Shown: positions 1-10,472, counted from the first letter of the stretch. The stretch: DNA of 46,334 bases from an uncultured bacterium (GCA_949290385.1 CASERY010000032.1:1-46334), one strand, 5' to 3'. The notes: generated by a model not told the origin, from the sequence alone. Numbers and translations: made by a program.

Positions 1-486
1 ATCAGGAGGATTGAATTTATACCAGGAAGTTTTTAATCTCTTTGTTTTTGGGTCCTCCACTATATTTTCTTCAAACGCCGGAATCTCCTTGCGCAGCCGA
101 TCGGCTGTTTCCGGATCAAATTTTTCCAACCATTCGAGAAATCCTGCGGAATACCGTAGATAAATGGCTGTTTTTGCGATTCCTCCAAAATTCGGACTTC
201 TATCGCTGAAAAAAGTTGAACTTCCGCTGTACAGAGGCATTTGTCCAAATGATTTTCCGGAAGCATAAAATTTCATCCAGCTTTTATAGAAAGTCTTGCT
301 GCCATCTGCTGTATCATCATAGTGAAGAAGACTGCGGGAAATTCTTCCTTCGGCGGCTGTTTCCCACACAATGCTTTTTGAGTTTATATCCATGAATGGT
401 TCTGCAATATAAACATTGACTTCTGGTTCTTCTTTCAGATCGAAAAGTCCCTGTGCAATAATTTCATCCATTCGTTTCAGCAGCAT
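1..486 (-). CDS. Probable CRISPR-Cas large subunit (Cas8-like), N-terminal part
   Basis: The frame is open from ATG at 486 to the window edge, giving 162 residues of a longer protein that begins MLLKRMDEIIAQGLFDL. The start lies inside the last codons of cas6 and overlaps it by 10 bases, so the two are translationally coupled. I do not recognise a diagnostic motif in this stretch. The assignment rests on position: in type I-B operons cas6 is commonly followed by the large Cascade subunit Cas8b. It could instead be another cas or csx protein of similar position. No TAG occurs in the visible part. Confidence 0.5.
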   Translation of the reverse strand, partial: MLLKRMDEIIAQGLFDLKEEPEVNVYIAEPFMDINSKSIVWETAAEGRISRSLLHYDDTADGSKTFYKSWMKFYASGKSFGQMPLYSGSSTFFSDRSPNFGGIAKTAIYLRYSAGFLEWLEKFDPETADRLRKEIPAFEENIVEDPKTKRLKTSWYKFNPPD

Positions 487-1322
487 GTTGATTGTCTCCC
501 CAGTTCCATGAGTCCCCATCCAGTTGAATTAAGCCCGCCGAGCCCTGCGGACCATACCATCCGGTGAACTGCCTCGGGAGCCACGATACGCACAGGCGCA
601 CGGAATCCGCGGATGTTGACCCCTTTAAAGCACACCAGACGCGTCCGATAGGCGCATGTCCCGGTAAGCGGCAGAAAATCTATCTGAATCGGAAGACGAG
701 GTACTTCGTCCACACTCAGATTCCCAATAGACATGATATTTTCAAATACATCCGGACGAATTTCATGCAGACGCAGCAGCTTGTGTCTCAGATTGCCTGC
801 CAACAGTGTGCGACAGGAAGGAATTCCTTCTTTCGAATCATCCGGCATTTGATAAAGCGTTTTTCCAGCTTTTTTATACGGACACACAAGAAATCCGGCC
901 TGTCCAAAAGGCCGGTAGACCATTTCCGGACGAAATTCAGGAGCCGGAACCATTTGAATGGATTTCAGATGAAAAGTCTGCTGACAGACAGTCAGCTGTC
1001 GTTTCTACTGGAGAGCATCGGCCATCTGATAGAGAAGTTCTGGCCAGATGGAAGCAAAACGCATCCAGACCCGTTTTCCGAATTTCAGTCCGTTGCGTCC
1101 ATCGGGAAGTTTTATTTGTTCAGGTTTTGGATCGCTGCTGAATAACGAAAAGACAAAGAGTTTGATTCTGCTTCGCTGTGCACCATCATGCAGTTCTGCG
1201 GCCAGTTTCGGCGCATAGTCCGTCAGAACCCTGTAAAGCGCAGAGGACAATTCATGCTGGTAATTAAAAGGCAGAGAATTGCCGGAATCAGAGGAAGAGG
1301 AAAACTGCAATTCAATTTGCAT
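477..1322 (-). CDS. cas6: Cas6-family CRISPR RNA endoribonuclease (one in-frame TAG)
   Basis: Cas6 cuts the CRISPR precursor transcript within its repeats to release crRNAs. The 281-residue product starts MQIELQF and shows the Cas6/RAMP layout: the N-terminal pattern LPFNYQHELSSALYRVL, a histidine in the ELHDGA segment (about residue 65) that could be the catalytic one, and the glycine-rich C-terminal motif GLGGLNSTGWGLMEL. Codon 106 is TAG (1005-1007); the frame continues for 176 codons to TGA. Reading it as a stop would separate the N-terminal ferredoxin-like fold from the Gly-rich loop. The start has AGGGGG five bases upstream. It is the first gene of a cas operon that leaves the window to the left. 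Cas6 of this kind serves type I-B and type III systems. Confidence 0.85.
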
Positions 1323-2078
1323 GGAAACCCCCTGTAAGTTAAAAATTAGTATATTTTGATAAAATAATAGGATCTTATCTGATTAGACAAAGATGATTAT
1401 ATATGTTGAAAATAACGTTTTCAAGAGGCCTTATGAAAATATGTTGAATAATTAATTGTTCATTGAAATGAATGTTATCAAAAAATGATGTTATTTGAAT
1501 ATCGATTGATATTGATTAATAGAGAATATAAAAAAGAGTATATTTTTTATGCAGTTAAACGTTCATTCTGTCAATCATATCCCTTGTAAGACATAATGTA
1601 TTTGAGGAAAATCCTAGATCAAAATTTGTTTTTTCTGAAGATTTATCATCGAAATTTTTTCCCTGCCAAACTCCCTTATGGAGGAATTATTACATCTGTA
1701 AGATGACTCTTAAAAAAGCTACGTATCCTAAATCAGCTTCCTGCAGATTTATATTTTCAAGATGGACGTTCCTGCAATCAGTCTATATTGGAGAAGTCTT
1801 TTCAAAAGCCGTGTTGTTGAGTTTTATTGTTTGCCAGGCTTATTTTTCTTTGTACTGCATTTTTTATACTGCCGATTTTACAGAAAGAACTGGAAGCATT
1901 TTCCCGGATCCATCAAAAAATATTCATCTTCTTTTTTCCTGCATTTTTTATACAGAAAATTCCTGCCTGTTTACGGTTTCAGTTTCCTATATTTTTACAG
2001 GAAAATGATTTTTAGTTCAGCACAGGAGTCCTGCAGGAAAAGATGAATTGTCAGGAAATTTGAGCATTCCGGAAAAAA
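1323..2078. other. AT-rich intergenic region
   Basis: About 750 bases separate cas6 from the flavin-reductase-like gene. The part nearest cas6 (1340-1680) is very AT-rich and should hold the cas promoter. I found no regular repeat-spacer pattern, tRNA or convincing gene. Short open frames on the plus strand near 1703-2046 are rich in Phe and Ser, lack a well-placed ribosome binding site and match nothing I know. Confidence 0.6.
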
Positions 2079-2576
2079 TCAGCGAAGCTGGTACCCTTTT
2101 CCCCAGTTGACCAGTCTGGAGACAGACGGATCTGCATTGATGTGGCTGGAAAGGACCTGCCCAATTACCAGTGGACAGTTTCCTGGACGGATAATATCAA
2201 CGAGCCTGCATTCAAAATTAGCGACTGCATCTGCGGAAATCGGAACATGGACTTTTTCTCCGGGAATAAACTTCAGCCCTGATTGCAGGCCTTTGTCTTC
2301 ATGATGTCCATGAACTGTACCCGCATACAGGGTCTGTTCGGCCATGGACCGGGATGGATAGGCGATAACAAATTCTTTTGTCTTACGAATCAGTTCCAGC
2401 GTATAGGCTCCGTCGTCAATCCCCGTCAGAAACATGGGTGGATCGTCTGAAACAATGCAGACCCATCCAACAGCCATGAGGTTAATTTTCCCTTCCGGAC
2501 TGCGGGTGATGACAAGAACCACCTGTTCCGGATATTTTTTGTCCCAGGCTTCTTCAATTGTAGCGATCTTCTGCAT
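2079..2576 (-). CDS. Flavin reductase-like domain protein
   Basis: This 165-residue protein resembles the FMN-binding flavin reductase-like family (DIM6/NTAB). It has the early segment VVLVITRSPEGKINLMAVGWVC, followed by conserved features such as DDPPMFLTGI and FVIAYPSRSMAEQTLYAG, and the later ADAVANFECRLVDI stretch typical of this fold. Members bind FMN and either reduce free flavin or act as small oxidoreductases; the substrate here cannot be told. The start has GGAAGG nine bases upstream. It stands alone on its strand and ends with TGA. Confidence 0.75.
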   Translation of the reverse strand: MQKIATIEEAWDKKYPEQVVLVITRSPEGKINLMAVGWVCIVSDDPPMFLTGIDDGAYTLELIRKTKEFVIAYPSRSMAEQTLYAGTVHGHHEDKGLQSGLKFIPGEKVHVPISADAVANFECRLVDIIRPGNCPLVIGQVLSSHINADPSVSRLVNWGKGYQLR

Positions 2577-3008
2577 TGTGGCAATCCTTCCTGTATCATG
2601 CTATTAGATTTTTGCAAGACCTTTCCAGTTTTTTATTTCCTGAAGAACGGACAGGAAAACGGAGACAACTCTTTCTTGAAAAAAATGTCCGGGAGCGTCT
2701 CTCTTAACGGAATATAACAGTTTGAAACAGAATGTAAAGAAACTCGAAAAGATTTCTCCTGAAATCTTGTGAAAAGGGAGGATAGCCCATGCCTTTTTAA
2801 GCTCTGTCCATCCATAAAATCCTGGCTTTTATATGGATGAATTTTTCCGTAGGCAGAGATAAAATTTGACAGTCTGAAAAACATTCTGGCAGAAAAAAAA
2901 GCAAAGCCTCTAAAAAAGGCTTTGCTCTTCTATAAAAACCGAGAGTCCTTTCTGTAGCAGCTTTTTAAGTTCCAGCAGAGCAATGAATCTGTTCTTGGGA
3001 AACTCTTT
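2577..3008. other. Intergenic region with a terminator
   Basis: This stretch lies between the regulator gene and the flavin-reductase-like gene, both on the minus strand. It holds the terminator at 2892-2926 and must contain the promoter of the flavin-reductase-like gene. A weak 83-codon open frame (2633-2884, minus) shows no protein-like features. Confidence 0.5.
2892..2926 (-). terminator. Rho-independent terminator after the gltB-gltD-regulator operon
   Basis: A perfect 10-bp stem (AGCAAAGCCT at 2900-2909 paired with AGGCTTTGCT at 2917-2926) has a 7-base loop and, read on the minus strand, is followed by a run of eight T. It sits about 80 bases past the stop of the NifA-like gene. Confidence 0.85.
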
Positions 3009-4553
3009 TCACGACTGTGCATTGCTGCGTACATACCAGGAAGGTGTGATTCCCAGTTTGGTGACCCGGTAATGCATCATACGGGGCGATACCCCGAGTT
3101 CCCGGCCGGCTGCGGACATATTGCCATTATTCCGTTTCAAGGATTCCACAATGAGTTCTCTTTCGTAGCTTGCCAGAAGAACATCAATGGAGGCGTTTCC
3201 ATCCGGAAGCAGATTGCTGCCGGATTCTTTGCCGGTTTGAAGAGACGGAGGCAGGTTATACCCGTGAATGCAGTCATCCGTCGCAGTGAGAACAGCTCGC
3301 TCCATGCAGTTCTCGAGTTCCCGTACATTGCCGGGCCAGTGATAGGACATCAGCATATTGATGGCCGGAGTGGAAAGACGGACAATTTTTTTATTGTACT
3401 TCAAATTCATTTTTTCAATGAAATGTTCCGCCAGAAGAATAATGTCGCTTTTTCTCTTAGCCAGATCCGGCATGGTAATGGGAAAAATATTCAGACGATA
3501 GTATAAATCTTCCCGGAATTTCCCTTCTGCCATAAGCTGTTCCAGATTGCGGCTGGTGGCCGCAAGAAAACGCACATTCGAACGGAGTTCCTCATTGCTG
3601 CCGACACGGGAAAAAGTTCTTTCCTGAAGGAAACGAAGAAGTTTTACCTGAGTCTGAAGCGTAAGATCTCCGATTTCATCCAGAAAGAGGGTACCCCCAT
3701 CTGCAGCTTCCGCGCGTCCGATCCGTCGGGATGTGGCTCCGGTGAATGCTCCTTTTTCATGCCCGAAAAGTTCACTTTCCACCAGGGCCTCCGGAAGGGC
3801 GGCACAGTTCAGCGTAATGAAGGGCTTGTCTTTTCTTGAGGAAAGATTTACAATGGCTTTTGCAACCAGTTCTTTGCCTGTGCCGGAACTGCCTCGAATC
3901 AGGACAGTGGCATCAGACGGCGCCACCTGATGGATCTGTTTGTAAATCTACTGCATTTCGCGGCAGTTCCCTACAATTTCTCCAGGGGCTTCGTCGATAA
4001 GCATGTTGCGCAGACGCTCATTCTCTTCACGCAGGGAACGATGCTCTTCCTGTTCCCTTGTGAAAAGACTGACGGCATCCGCTGTGATATTGCCGACAAT
4101 TTCAAGCAGTGCGGCATCTCTTTCCAAATCCATGCCGGGTTCTATTTCCCGGTCAATACTCAGTGTCCCGATGACTTCATCCAGGTGAAAAATCGGAACG
4201 CAGATGAATGCGACAGCCGCTGTTTCATCCCTGGATTTCGTCCTGTTGAGAAAACGTTTGTCTTTACGGACATCCGGCACAATCTGCGGTTTTCCTGTGG
4301 CCGCAACCATTCCGGTTACTCCTTCCCCGATATGGTAGTGGCCCAGCTGCATTTCAGATTTGTCCAACCCGTGAGAAGCTTCAATGGACAGGGTGTCTCC
4401 ATGCAGAATCGTGATCGTGCCGCGAAGCATTTTCATTTCACGGTTTAAAACCGCCAGAATGTTATTGAGCAGCATTTCGATATCGCGTTCATGCACGATC
4501 GCTTTGCTGATCTCTTTAATCACTCTGATTTCTCTTGCAAGTGTATTATCCAT
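3009..4553 (-). CDS. NifA-like sigma-54-dependent transcriptional activator (one in-frame TAG)
   Basis: This 514-residue enhancer-binding protein has an N-terminal GAF sensor domain (about 1-170), a central AAA+ domain with Walker A GSSGTGKE (about 220) and the sigma-54 contact motif GAFTGA (about 265), and a C-terminal Fis-type helix-turn-helix ([19 protein letters not shown], about 475). Codon 202 is TAG (3948-3950), exactly between the GAF and AAA+ domains inside the conserved lead-in ([24 protein letters not shown]). As I recall it, Klebsiella NifA has Gln at this site. It is last in the gltB-gltD operon, 26 bases after gltD, with a GAGG ribosome binding site. It most likely controls the two sigma-54 promoters between gltB and glnA, which would make it self-regulated. 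The GAF ligand is unknown. Confidence 0.9.
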
Positions 4554-4579
4554 GAAGCATACCTCATTTCTTTAGGGTT

Positions 4580-4594
4580 TTACAAATTATGTAA
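4580..4594. promoter_or_regulatory. Imperfect copy of the activator palindrome
   Basis: TTACAAATTATGTAA lies at the very end of gltD, 27-41 bases before the regulator start. It matches TTACAT-N3-ATGTAA except for one base in one arm. It could be an extra binding site for autoregulation, or chance in AT-rich sequence. Confidence 0.25.
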
Positions 4595-5995
4595 TATACT
4601 GGAAGACGGGTTGATTTCCAGCTGAGCCTCAAGGATGTCCGCCGCTTTTTTAGCATCGGCCATGGCTCTGACAACAAGAGAAGCTCCATTTGTGCAGTCA
4701 CCCGTGGTAAAAATTTTCCGGGCAGGATCCGCAAGAAGCGTATTTCTGGAAGTCTGTTCAAGGCCGAGCTGTGATACAAGGCCCTCTTTGGGGACGCCTG
4801 TAAATCCCATTGCCAGAAGAACCAGATCCGCTTCAATGATTTCTTCGGAATCCGGGATTTCTGTAAATTTTAATGGTTTTCCATCTTTTGAAAATTCCCA
4901 TTTGGCGGAAGCGGCTTTAAGGGCACACACTTTGCCATCCCGTCCCAGAAATTCCTTGCTGATGACATTCCACCGTCTTCCGCATCCCTCTTTCTGGCTG
5001 GAGCTGGTACGGAGCATATAGGGCCACATCGGCCATGGCGTTGAGGGAGAACGCTTTTCCGGTGGCTGCGGCATGATTTCAATCTGAAGCACGCTTTCGG
5101 CACCCTGGCGAATAGCCGTGCCTACGCAGTCACTTCCGGTATCGCCGCCTCCGATGACAAGGACCCGTTTGTTTTTGGCATTAACAGGCAGTTCGGAAAG
5201 TTCTCCGGCATTGACGCGGTTCTGCCCCTGGAGAAATTCCAGGGCAAAATGAATTCCCTGAAGTTCCCGACCGGGGATTTTCAGATCCCGTGCCGCAGGT
5301 GTTCCAATGGCCAGGACCACGGCATCAAAACGACTGTGCAGGTAATCGGCTGAAATGTCCTTACCAATTTCCGTGTCAGTTTCAAAATGGATGCCTTCCG
5401 CTTCCATAATGCGGATACGGCGATCAATGATTTTTTTATTGAGCTTGAAGTCCGGAATTCCGTAGCGCAGAAGTCCTCCCGGGGCATGATTCTTTTCAAA
5501 GACTGTTACATGAAATCCTTTGCGGTTCAATGCTTCCGCCATGTACAAACCGGAGGGACCGCTTCCAACGACGGCAATTTTCATACCGTTGCGTTTTTCC
5601 GGAATAATGGGTTTGACCAGATGATTGGCAAAAGCAGTCTCAATAATATATTTTTCACATTGCCGGATCATCACCGGTTCTTCATCGATGCCGTGGGTGC
5701 AGGAGCCTTCGCAGAGGGCCGGACAGACCCGGCTGGTGAATTCCGGGAAAAAGCTGGTTTCCGAAAGAATGGCATAGGCCAGGTTGTCATTTCCTTTGGC
5801 TACGGCCTCGTTGAATTCCGGAATGACATTGCCCAGCGGACAGCCTGAGCCGTGACAGAATGGAATGCCGCAGTGCATGCAGCGTTCCGCCTGAGAACGG
5901 ATTTCTGCTCCTGAAAAATGCCGTTCCACTTCTTCAAAATCAGCAATGCGCTGTGGAACGGGACGGTATATATCATGAATTCTATCCTGATTCAT
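4580..5995 (-). CDS. gltD: Glutamate synthase small (beta) subunit
   Basis: This is the NAD(P)H-oxidising subunit of glutamate synthase, passing electrons through FAD and iron-sulphur clusters to GltB. The 471 residues include N-terminal cluster cysteines (CMHCGIPFCHGSGCP and CPALCEGSC), a first dinucleotide fold binding FAD (AVVGSGPSGLYMAE, about 142), a second for the nicotinamide cofactor (VLVIGGGDTGSDCVG, about 275), and the C-terminal FAD motif TGDCTNGASLVV. It starts 4 bases after gltB and ends in TAA. No TAG is present. Confidence 0.95.
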   Translation of the reverse strand: MNQDRIHDIYRPVPQRIADFEEVERHFSGAEIRSQAERCMHCGIPFCHGSGCPLGNVIPEFNEAVAKGNDNLAYAILSETSFFPEFTSRVCPALCEGSCTHGIDEEPVMIRQCEKYIIETAFANHLVKPIIPEKRNGMKIAVVGSGPSGLYMAEALNRKGFHVTVFEKNHAPGGLLRYGIPDFKLNKKIIDRRIRIMEAEGIHFETDTEIGKDISADYLHSRFDAVVLAIGTPAARDLKIPGRELQGIHFALEFLQGQNRVNAGELSELPVNAKNKRVLVIGGGDTGSDCVGTAIRQGAESVLQIEIMPQPPEKRSPSTPWPMWPYMLRTSSSQKEGCGRRWNVISKEFLGRDGKVCALKAASAKWEFSKDGKPLKFTEIPDSEEIIEADLVLLAMGFTGVPKEGLVSQLGLEQTSRNTLLADPARKIFTTGDCTNGASLVVRAMADAKKAADILEAQLEINPSSSILHNL

Positions 5996-5999
5996 TTTC

Positions 6000-8900
6000 T
6001 TACTTCTGCTCCTTTTGATGCATCATGTTCAAAGCGTGACGGTATTCGACAGGGAAGACTTTTACGAAAAGCGGTCTGGTATTCTGCCAGTCCGCAAGAA
6101 TGCGTTTTGCCTTCGGGCTTCCTGTGGCATCAATATGCTCCTGAATAAGCGTTTTGAGCTCAAGCTCATCGGCACTGCCTTCCGGGACGGATTCCAAGTC
6201 GACACTGTCTGTATTGCACCATAAGTCGAAATGTCCTCCTTCATCGTAAACATAGGCAAGGCCGCCCGTCATGCCGGCGGCAAAGTTTACGCCTACTTTT
6301 CCAAGAATGACCGCACGACCACCGGTCATGTATTCACAGCCATGGTCTCCTACGCCTTCAACAACCAGTGTGACCCCGGAATTCCGGATGGCAAAACGTT
6401 CTCCGGCCATTCCGTTGATAAAGATTTTCCCGCTGGTGCCGCCATAACCGATGACGTTTCCTGCAATGACGTTTTCCTCAGCCTTGAAGCTGGCCTCTCT
6501 GGGCGGACGGATAATGATTTTTCCGCCGGATATGCCTTTGCCTGCATAGTCATTGGCTTCTCCTTCCAGATCCAGCGTGATGCCGGGGGCAAGGAAGGCT
6601 CCGAAACTCTGACCGGCAGTGCCGCGCAGATGGATTTTAATGGTATCATCGGGAAGACCTTTTTCTCCGTAACGCGATGCAATTTCTCCGGAAAGCTCTG
6701 TTGCGGCAGTACGGTCCACATTGCAGATGGTGCGTTCGAGTTCACAGGGGGTGCCATCGAGTTTTACAAAGGGGAGGAGCTTTTCACGGTCGAAGTTTTT
6801 AAGCTCTTCCGGAGCTTCCGCCGGGTTAAAGCGGATTGTGTCACCGTGAACGGTGTGGAAAATCTTGGAAAAATCAAGATTTTTAGCTTTGTAAAATTCG
6901 ATTGCCCGGTTCATTTTCAGCAGATCGCTGCGTCCACAGGCTTCTTCCAGGGAATGCAGTCCCAGCTGGGCAAGATATTCACGGACTTCTCTGGCAATGA
7001 AGGTCAGGAAGTTAATGATGTATTCCGGTTTTCCTGCGAAGTGTTTCCGGAGTTCCGGATCCTGTGTCGCTACGCCTACAGGACAGGTGTTGCTGTGGCA
7101 CTGACGCATCATGACGCAACCGATGCATACCAGAATCGTGGTGGCAAATCCGAATTCTTCAGAACCGAGAAGGGCAGCTATGACAACATCGCGTCCGGTT
7201 TTCATCTGTCCGTCTGTCTGCAGCTTCACTCTTCCGCGGAGTTTGTTCAGAACCAGTGTCTGCTGGGTTTCTGCAAGTCCCAGTTCCCAGGGAAGACCGG
7301 CATGCTTAATACTGGTAAGCGGGGATGCTCCTGTACCGCCGTCGTGACCGGAAATCAGTACAACATCTGCGTGAGCCTTGGCTACACCGGCAGCCACAGT
7401 GCCGACGCCGGATTCCGACACGAGTTTTACTGAAACCCGAGCTTTGGGATTGGCGTTTTTCAGATCATAAATCAGCTGAGCCAGATCCTCAATGGAGTAA
7501 ATATCGTGATGCGGCGGAGGAGAAATCAGCGTTACATGAGGAATGGAATGACGGATTTTTGCCACAAAGTCATTGACTTTATGACCCGGCAGCTGGCCAC
7601 CTTCACCGGGTTTTGCTCCCTGGGCCATCTTGATCTGCAGGTCTTTTGCATGACGCAGATAGTTGATGGTAACACCAAAGCGTCCGGATGCAATCTGCTT
7701 GATCGCGGAATTTTTAATTGTGTCAAACCGTTCAACGTTTTCACCGCCTTCTCCGCTGTTGCTCATGGCTCCAATGGTATTCATGGCAATGGCAATGGTC
7801 TCATGAGCTTCCGGAGAGAGAGAACCAAGACTCATAGCCCCTGAGACAAAGTGTTTGAGAATGGATTCCACACTTTCCACTTCATCCAGAGGAATGGGAT
7901 TGGTTTGTTCGAATTCAAAAAGTCCACGAAGCGTGTTGAGGTGTTCCGCCTGCTTGTCGATCATGGCGGAATATTTCTTGAACAGCTCATAGTTGCCGCT
8001 CTGGACTGCTTGACGGAAGGTCGACAACGACTGGGGATTCCAGAGATGATTTTCTCCGTCTTTACGATATTTGTAAACACCTCCATCCGGCAGAAGCGGC
8101 GAAGTGGTGTTGATGCAGGCCCTGGCATTGGCTTCTCTGGCTATTTCTTCCAAGCCGATTCCGCCGACCCGGCTGATGGTGCCTGGCAGAAAACGCTGGA
8201 TCAGGTCTTCACCAAGTCCGACAGCTTCAAAAATCTGGGCGGAACGATAACTTCTCAGAGTGGAAATACCCATTTTGGACATGATTTTGAGAAGTCCCTT
8301 TGAAATGGCATTGATATAGTTGCCGGCTGCCGTTACTGCATCGCATTTGACTTCGCCGTTTCGGACGAGCTCGGAAACCGTTTCCAGAGCAAGATATGGA
8401 TTGATAGCTGTTGCGCCATAACCGAGAAGAAGTGCAAAATGCATGATTTCCCGGGCTTCTCCCGTCTGAACAATAAGCCCGACTTCCGGACGAATGCCGG
8501 CTTCCACCAGCGCTCTGTTGACAGAGGCCACCGCCAGCAGGGACGGAATAGCCGCCATGTGTTCATGCAGAGCCCGGTCGGAAAGAACAATCATTTTCTG
8601 ACCTGCGTTTACGGCTTCCACGGCCTGTTCCGCCAGGTTTCCTAAAGCTTCTTCCAAGGCTTTCCCGTCGCCGCCAAGAGGAAATTCCATCGGAAGAATT
8701 TTTGCTTTAAAGTTGTTGAATCCAACGCTTTCAAGTCTGGAAAGCTCATCGTCTGTAAGGATGGGCCTGCTCAGCTTAATGAGTCTGGCATGTTCCGGCG
8801 TTTCCGTAAGGATATTTCCCTGATTGCCGATATAGGTTGTGAGACTCATGACCAGTTCTTCCCGGATTGGATCGATGGGCGGGTTGGTCACCTGGGCGAA

Positions 8901-10430
8901 CAGCTGTTTAAAGTAATGGAACAGCAGCTGTGGTTTGTCTGAAAGAACTGCCAGTGCGGCGTCATTGCCCATGGAACCTGTGGGTTCTTTGCCGGTTTCA
9001 GCCATGCAGCGGATAATCAGATCCAGATCCTCCCGGCTGTATCCGAAAAACTTCTGCTTGTTCAGTAGGTCATTGGGAATGTCGGATGGACGGATTTCTG
9101 TGAAGAGGCCGTTGACTGTCAGGCGGTTTTCATCAACCCAGCGTCTGTAGGGACGGCGTCTGGCCGCGCGGTTCTTGATTTCAAGATCATGAAGAATGCG
9201 GTGATTTTCCAGGTCAAGAAAAATCATTTCACCGGGTTTGAGGCGGCCTCGTTCTGCAACATCGGCGGGATCAATGTCCACAACGCCGGTCTCGGAGGCG
9301 AGAACGAAAAATCCGTTTTTACATAAAGTGTAACGTGCGGGACGGAGCCCGTTTCTGTCCAGAATGGCTCCGGCATTGACGCCGTCGCTGAATGCCACAG
9401 CGGCAGGGCCGTCCCATGGCTCCATGAGAGCGGAATGATATTCAAAGAAGGCACGCACATCACGGCCCATGTAATATTTCTTGCCCCATGCCTGCGGAAT
9501 GAGCATCAGCATGGCGTGGTCCAGAGGCCGGCCGGCCTGGACAAGCAGTTCAAACATGTTGTCGAGGCAGGCGGAATCACTCTGACCCGGTGCGATCAGT
9601 GGAAGAACTTTGGCCATGTCTTCCCCGAAAAGTTCACTGTAGAGATGTTTTTCACGGGCTTTCAGGCTGTTCAGATTCCCCCGGAGAGTATTGATTTCAC
9701 CGTTATGGGCAAGGTAGCGGAAAGGATGGGCCAGATTCCAGGTCGGAAAGGTATTGGTACTGTAACGCTGATGGACCAGAGCCAGCGGAGACTGGAAATC
9801 AGGATCGGCCATATCCTGATAGAAATTTTCAAGCTGAGTGGCCAGCAGAAGGCCTTTATAGACAATGCTGCGGCTGGACATGGAGCAGAAATACAGATCT
9901 GAGAATTTCTTTTCAATGAGTCTCCGCATGACGAAGAGCTTTCTCTCAAAGACACTTTGATCTGAAAAGTTTGTGCCATCTATAAAAATCTGGCGGATTC
10001 TCGGGCAGGCCGCTTTCGCCGCCTTTCCGATATGGGATGGATCGCAGGGTACTTCACGGAATTGAATGACTTTGCCGCCTTCCTGAGCAATCATTTCACG
10101 GATTGCTTCATCATGAGAGCTTCCGCCGAACATCATGGCTACTGCATATTTTCCCTTGGGAGGCAGATTTTTGACTGTTTTACGGAAAAAACGGTCCGGT
10201 ATGGACAGAAGCAGTCCTGCGCCGTCTCCGGTGAGAGGATCTCCTCCGGCGGCTCCGCGGTGCATGAGTCTTTTAAGGACTGTGAGGCCCTTCATAACAA
10301 TATCGTGGGATGGATGATTGTTCATATCGGCCACAAGACCAACGCCGCATGCGTCATGCTCGTTTTGAAAGGAATATAATCCCTGGTCTTCCGGACGATG
10401 CTGTCGGAAATCATTTTCTTCTCTTCTCAT
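6000..10430 (-). CDS. gltB: Glutamate synthase large (alpha) subunit
   Basis: GltB hydrolyses glutamine and transfers the ammonia to 2-oxoglutarate, making glutamate (GOGAT). At 1476 residues it has the usual bacterial length. The catalytic Cys of the Ntn amidotransferase domain is C28 (HDACGVGLV), so a short propeptide is removed. The FMN/2-oxoglutarate synthase domain follows, with the 3Fe-4S motif CVMMRQCHSNTCPVGVATQD, then the C-terminal GXGXG beta-helix domain. The ATG has AAAGGA nine bases upstream. Transcription should start at the sigma-54 promoter at 10473-10488. First gene of the operon with gltD and the NifA-like regulator. There is no TAG in almost 1500 codons. Confidence 0.97.
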   Translation of the reverse strand: MRREENDFRQHRPEDQGLYSFQNEHDACGVGLVADMNNHPSHDIVMKGLTVLKRLMHRGAAGGDPLTGDGAGLLLSIPDRFFRKTVKNLPPKGKYAVAMMFGGSSHDEAIREMIAQEGGKVIQFREVPCDPSHIGKAAKAACPRIRQIFIDGTNFSDQSVFERKLFVMRRLIEKKFSDLYFCSMSSRSIVYKGLLLATQLENFYQDMADPDFQSPLALVHQRYSTNTFPTWNLAHPFRYLAHNGEINTLRGNLNSLKAREKHLYSELFGEDMAKVLPLIAPGQSDSACLDNMFELLVQAGRPLDHAMLMLIPQAWGKKYYMGRDVRAFFEYHSALMEPWDGPAAVAFSDGVNAGAILDRNGLRPARYTLCKNGFFVLASETGVVDIDPADVAERGRLKPGEMIFLDLENHRILHDLEIKNRAARRRPYRRWVDENRLTVNGLFTEIRPSDIPNDLLNKQKFFGYSREDLDLIIRCMAETGKEPTGSMGNDAALAVLSDKPQLLFHYFKQLFAQVTNPPIDPIREELVMSLTTYIGNQGNILTETPEHARLIKLSRPILTDDELSRLESVGFNNFKAKILPMEFPLGGDGKALEEALGNLAEQAVEAVNAGQKMIVLSDRALHEHMAAIPSLLAVASVNRALVEAGIRPEVGLIVQTGEAREIMHFALLLGYGATAINPYLALETVSELVRNGEVKCDAVTAAGNYINAISKGLLKIMSKMGISTLRSYRSAQIFEAVGLGEDLIQRFLPGTISRVGGIGLEEIAREANARACINTTSPLLPDGGVYKYRKDGENHLWNPQSLSTFRQAVQSGNYELFKKYSAMIDKQAEHLNTLRGLFEFEQTNPIPLDEVESVESILKHFVSGAMSLGSLSPEAHETIAIAMNTIGAMSNSGEGGENVERFDTIKNSAIKQIASGRFGVTINYLRHAKDLQIKMAQGAKPGEGGQLPGHKVNDFVAKIRHSIPHVTLISPPPHHDIYSIEDLAQLIYDLKNANPKARVSVKLVSESGVGTVAAGVAKAHADVVLISGHDGGTGASPLTSIKHAGLPWELGLAETQQTLVLNKLRGRVKLQTDGQMKTGRDVVIAALLGSEEFGFATTILVCIGCVMMRQCHSNTCPVGVATQDPELRKHFAGKPEYIINFLTFIAREVREYLAQLGLHSLEEACGRSDLLKMNRAIEFYKAKNLDFSKIFHTVHGDTIRFNPAEAPEELKNFDREKLLPFVKLDGTPCELERTICNVDRTAATELSGEIASRYGEKGLPDDTIKIHLRGTAGQSFGAFLAPGITLDLEGEANDYAGKGISGGKIIIRPPREASFKAEENVIAGNVIGYGGTSGKIFINGMAGERFAIRNSGVTLVVEGVGDHGCEYMTGGRAVILGKVGVNFAAGMTGGLAYVYDEGGHFDLWCNTDSVDLESVPEGSADELELKTLIQEHIDATGSPKAKRILADWQNTRPLFVKVFPVEYRHALNMMHQKEQK

Positions 10431-10472
10431 AACAAAAAATCCTTTCGTGTCGTGTTTTACGCAAATTGTACA

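Noticed and set aside
1703..2046. Plus-strand open frames beside the cas operon
   Set aside because: Phe/Ser-rich AT-driven sequence, no well-placed ribosome binding site, overlapping frames of similar quality.
2633..2884. 83-codon minus-strand frame
   Set aside because: No ribosome binding site and no protein-like features.
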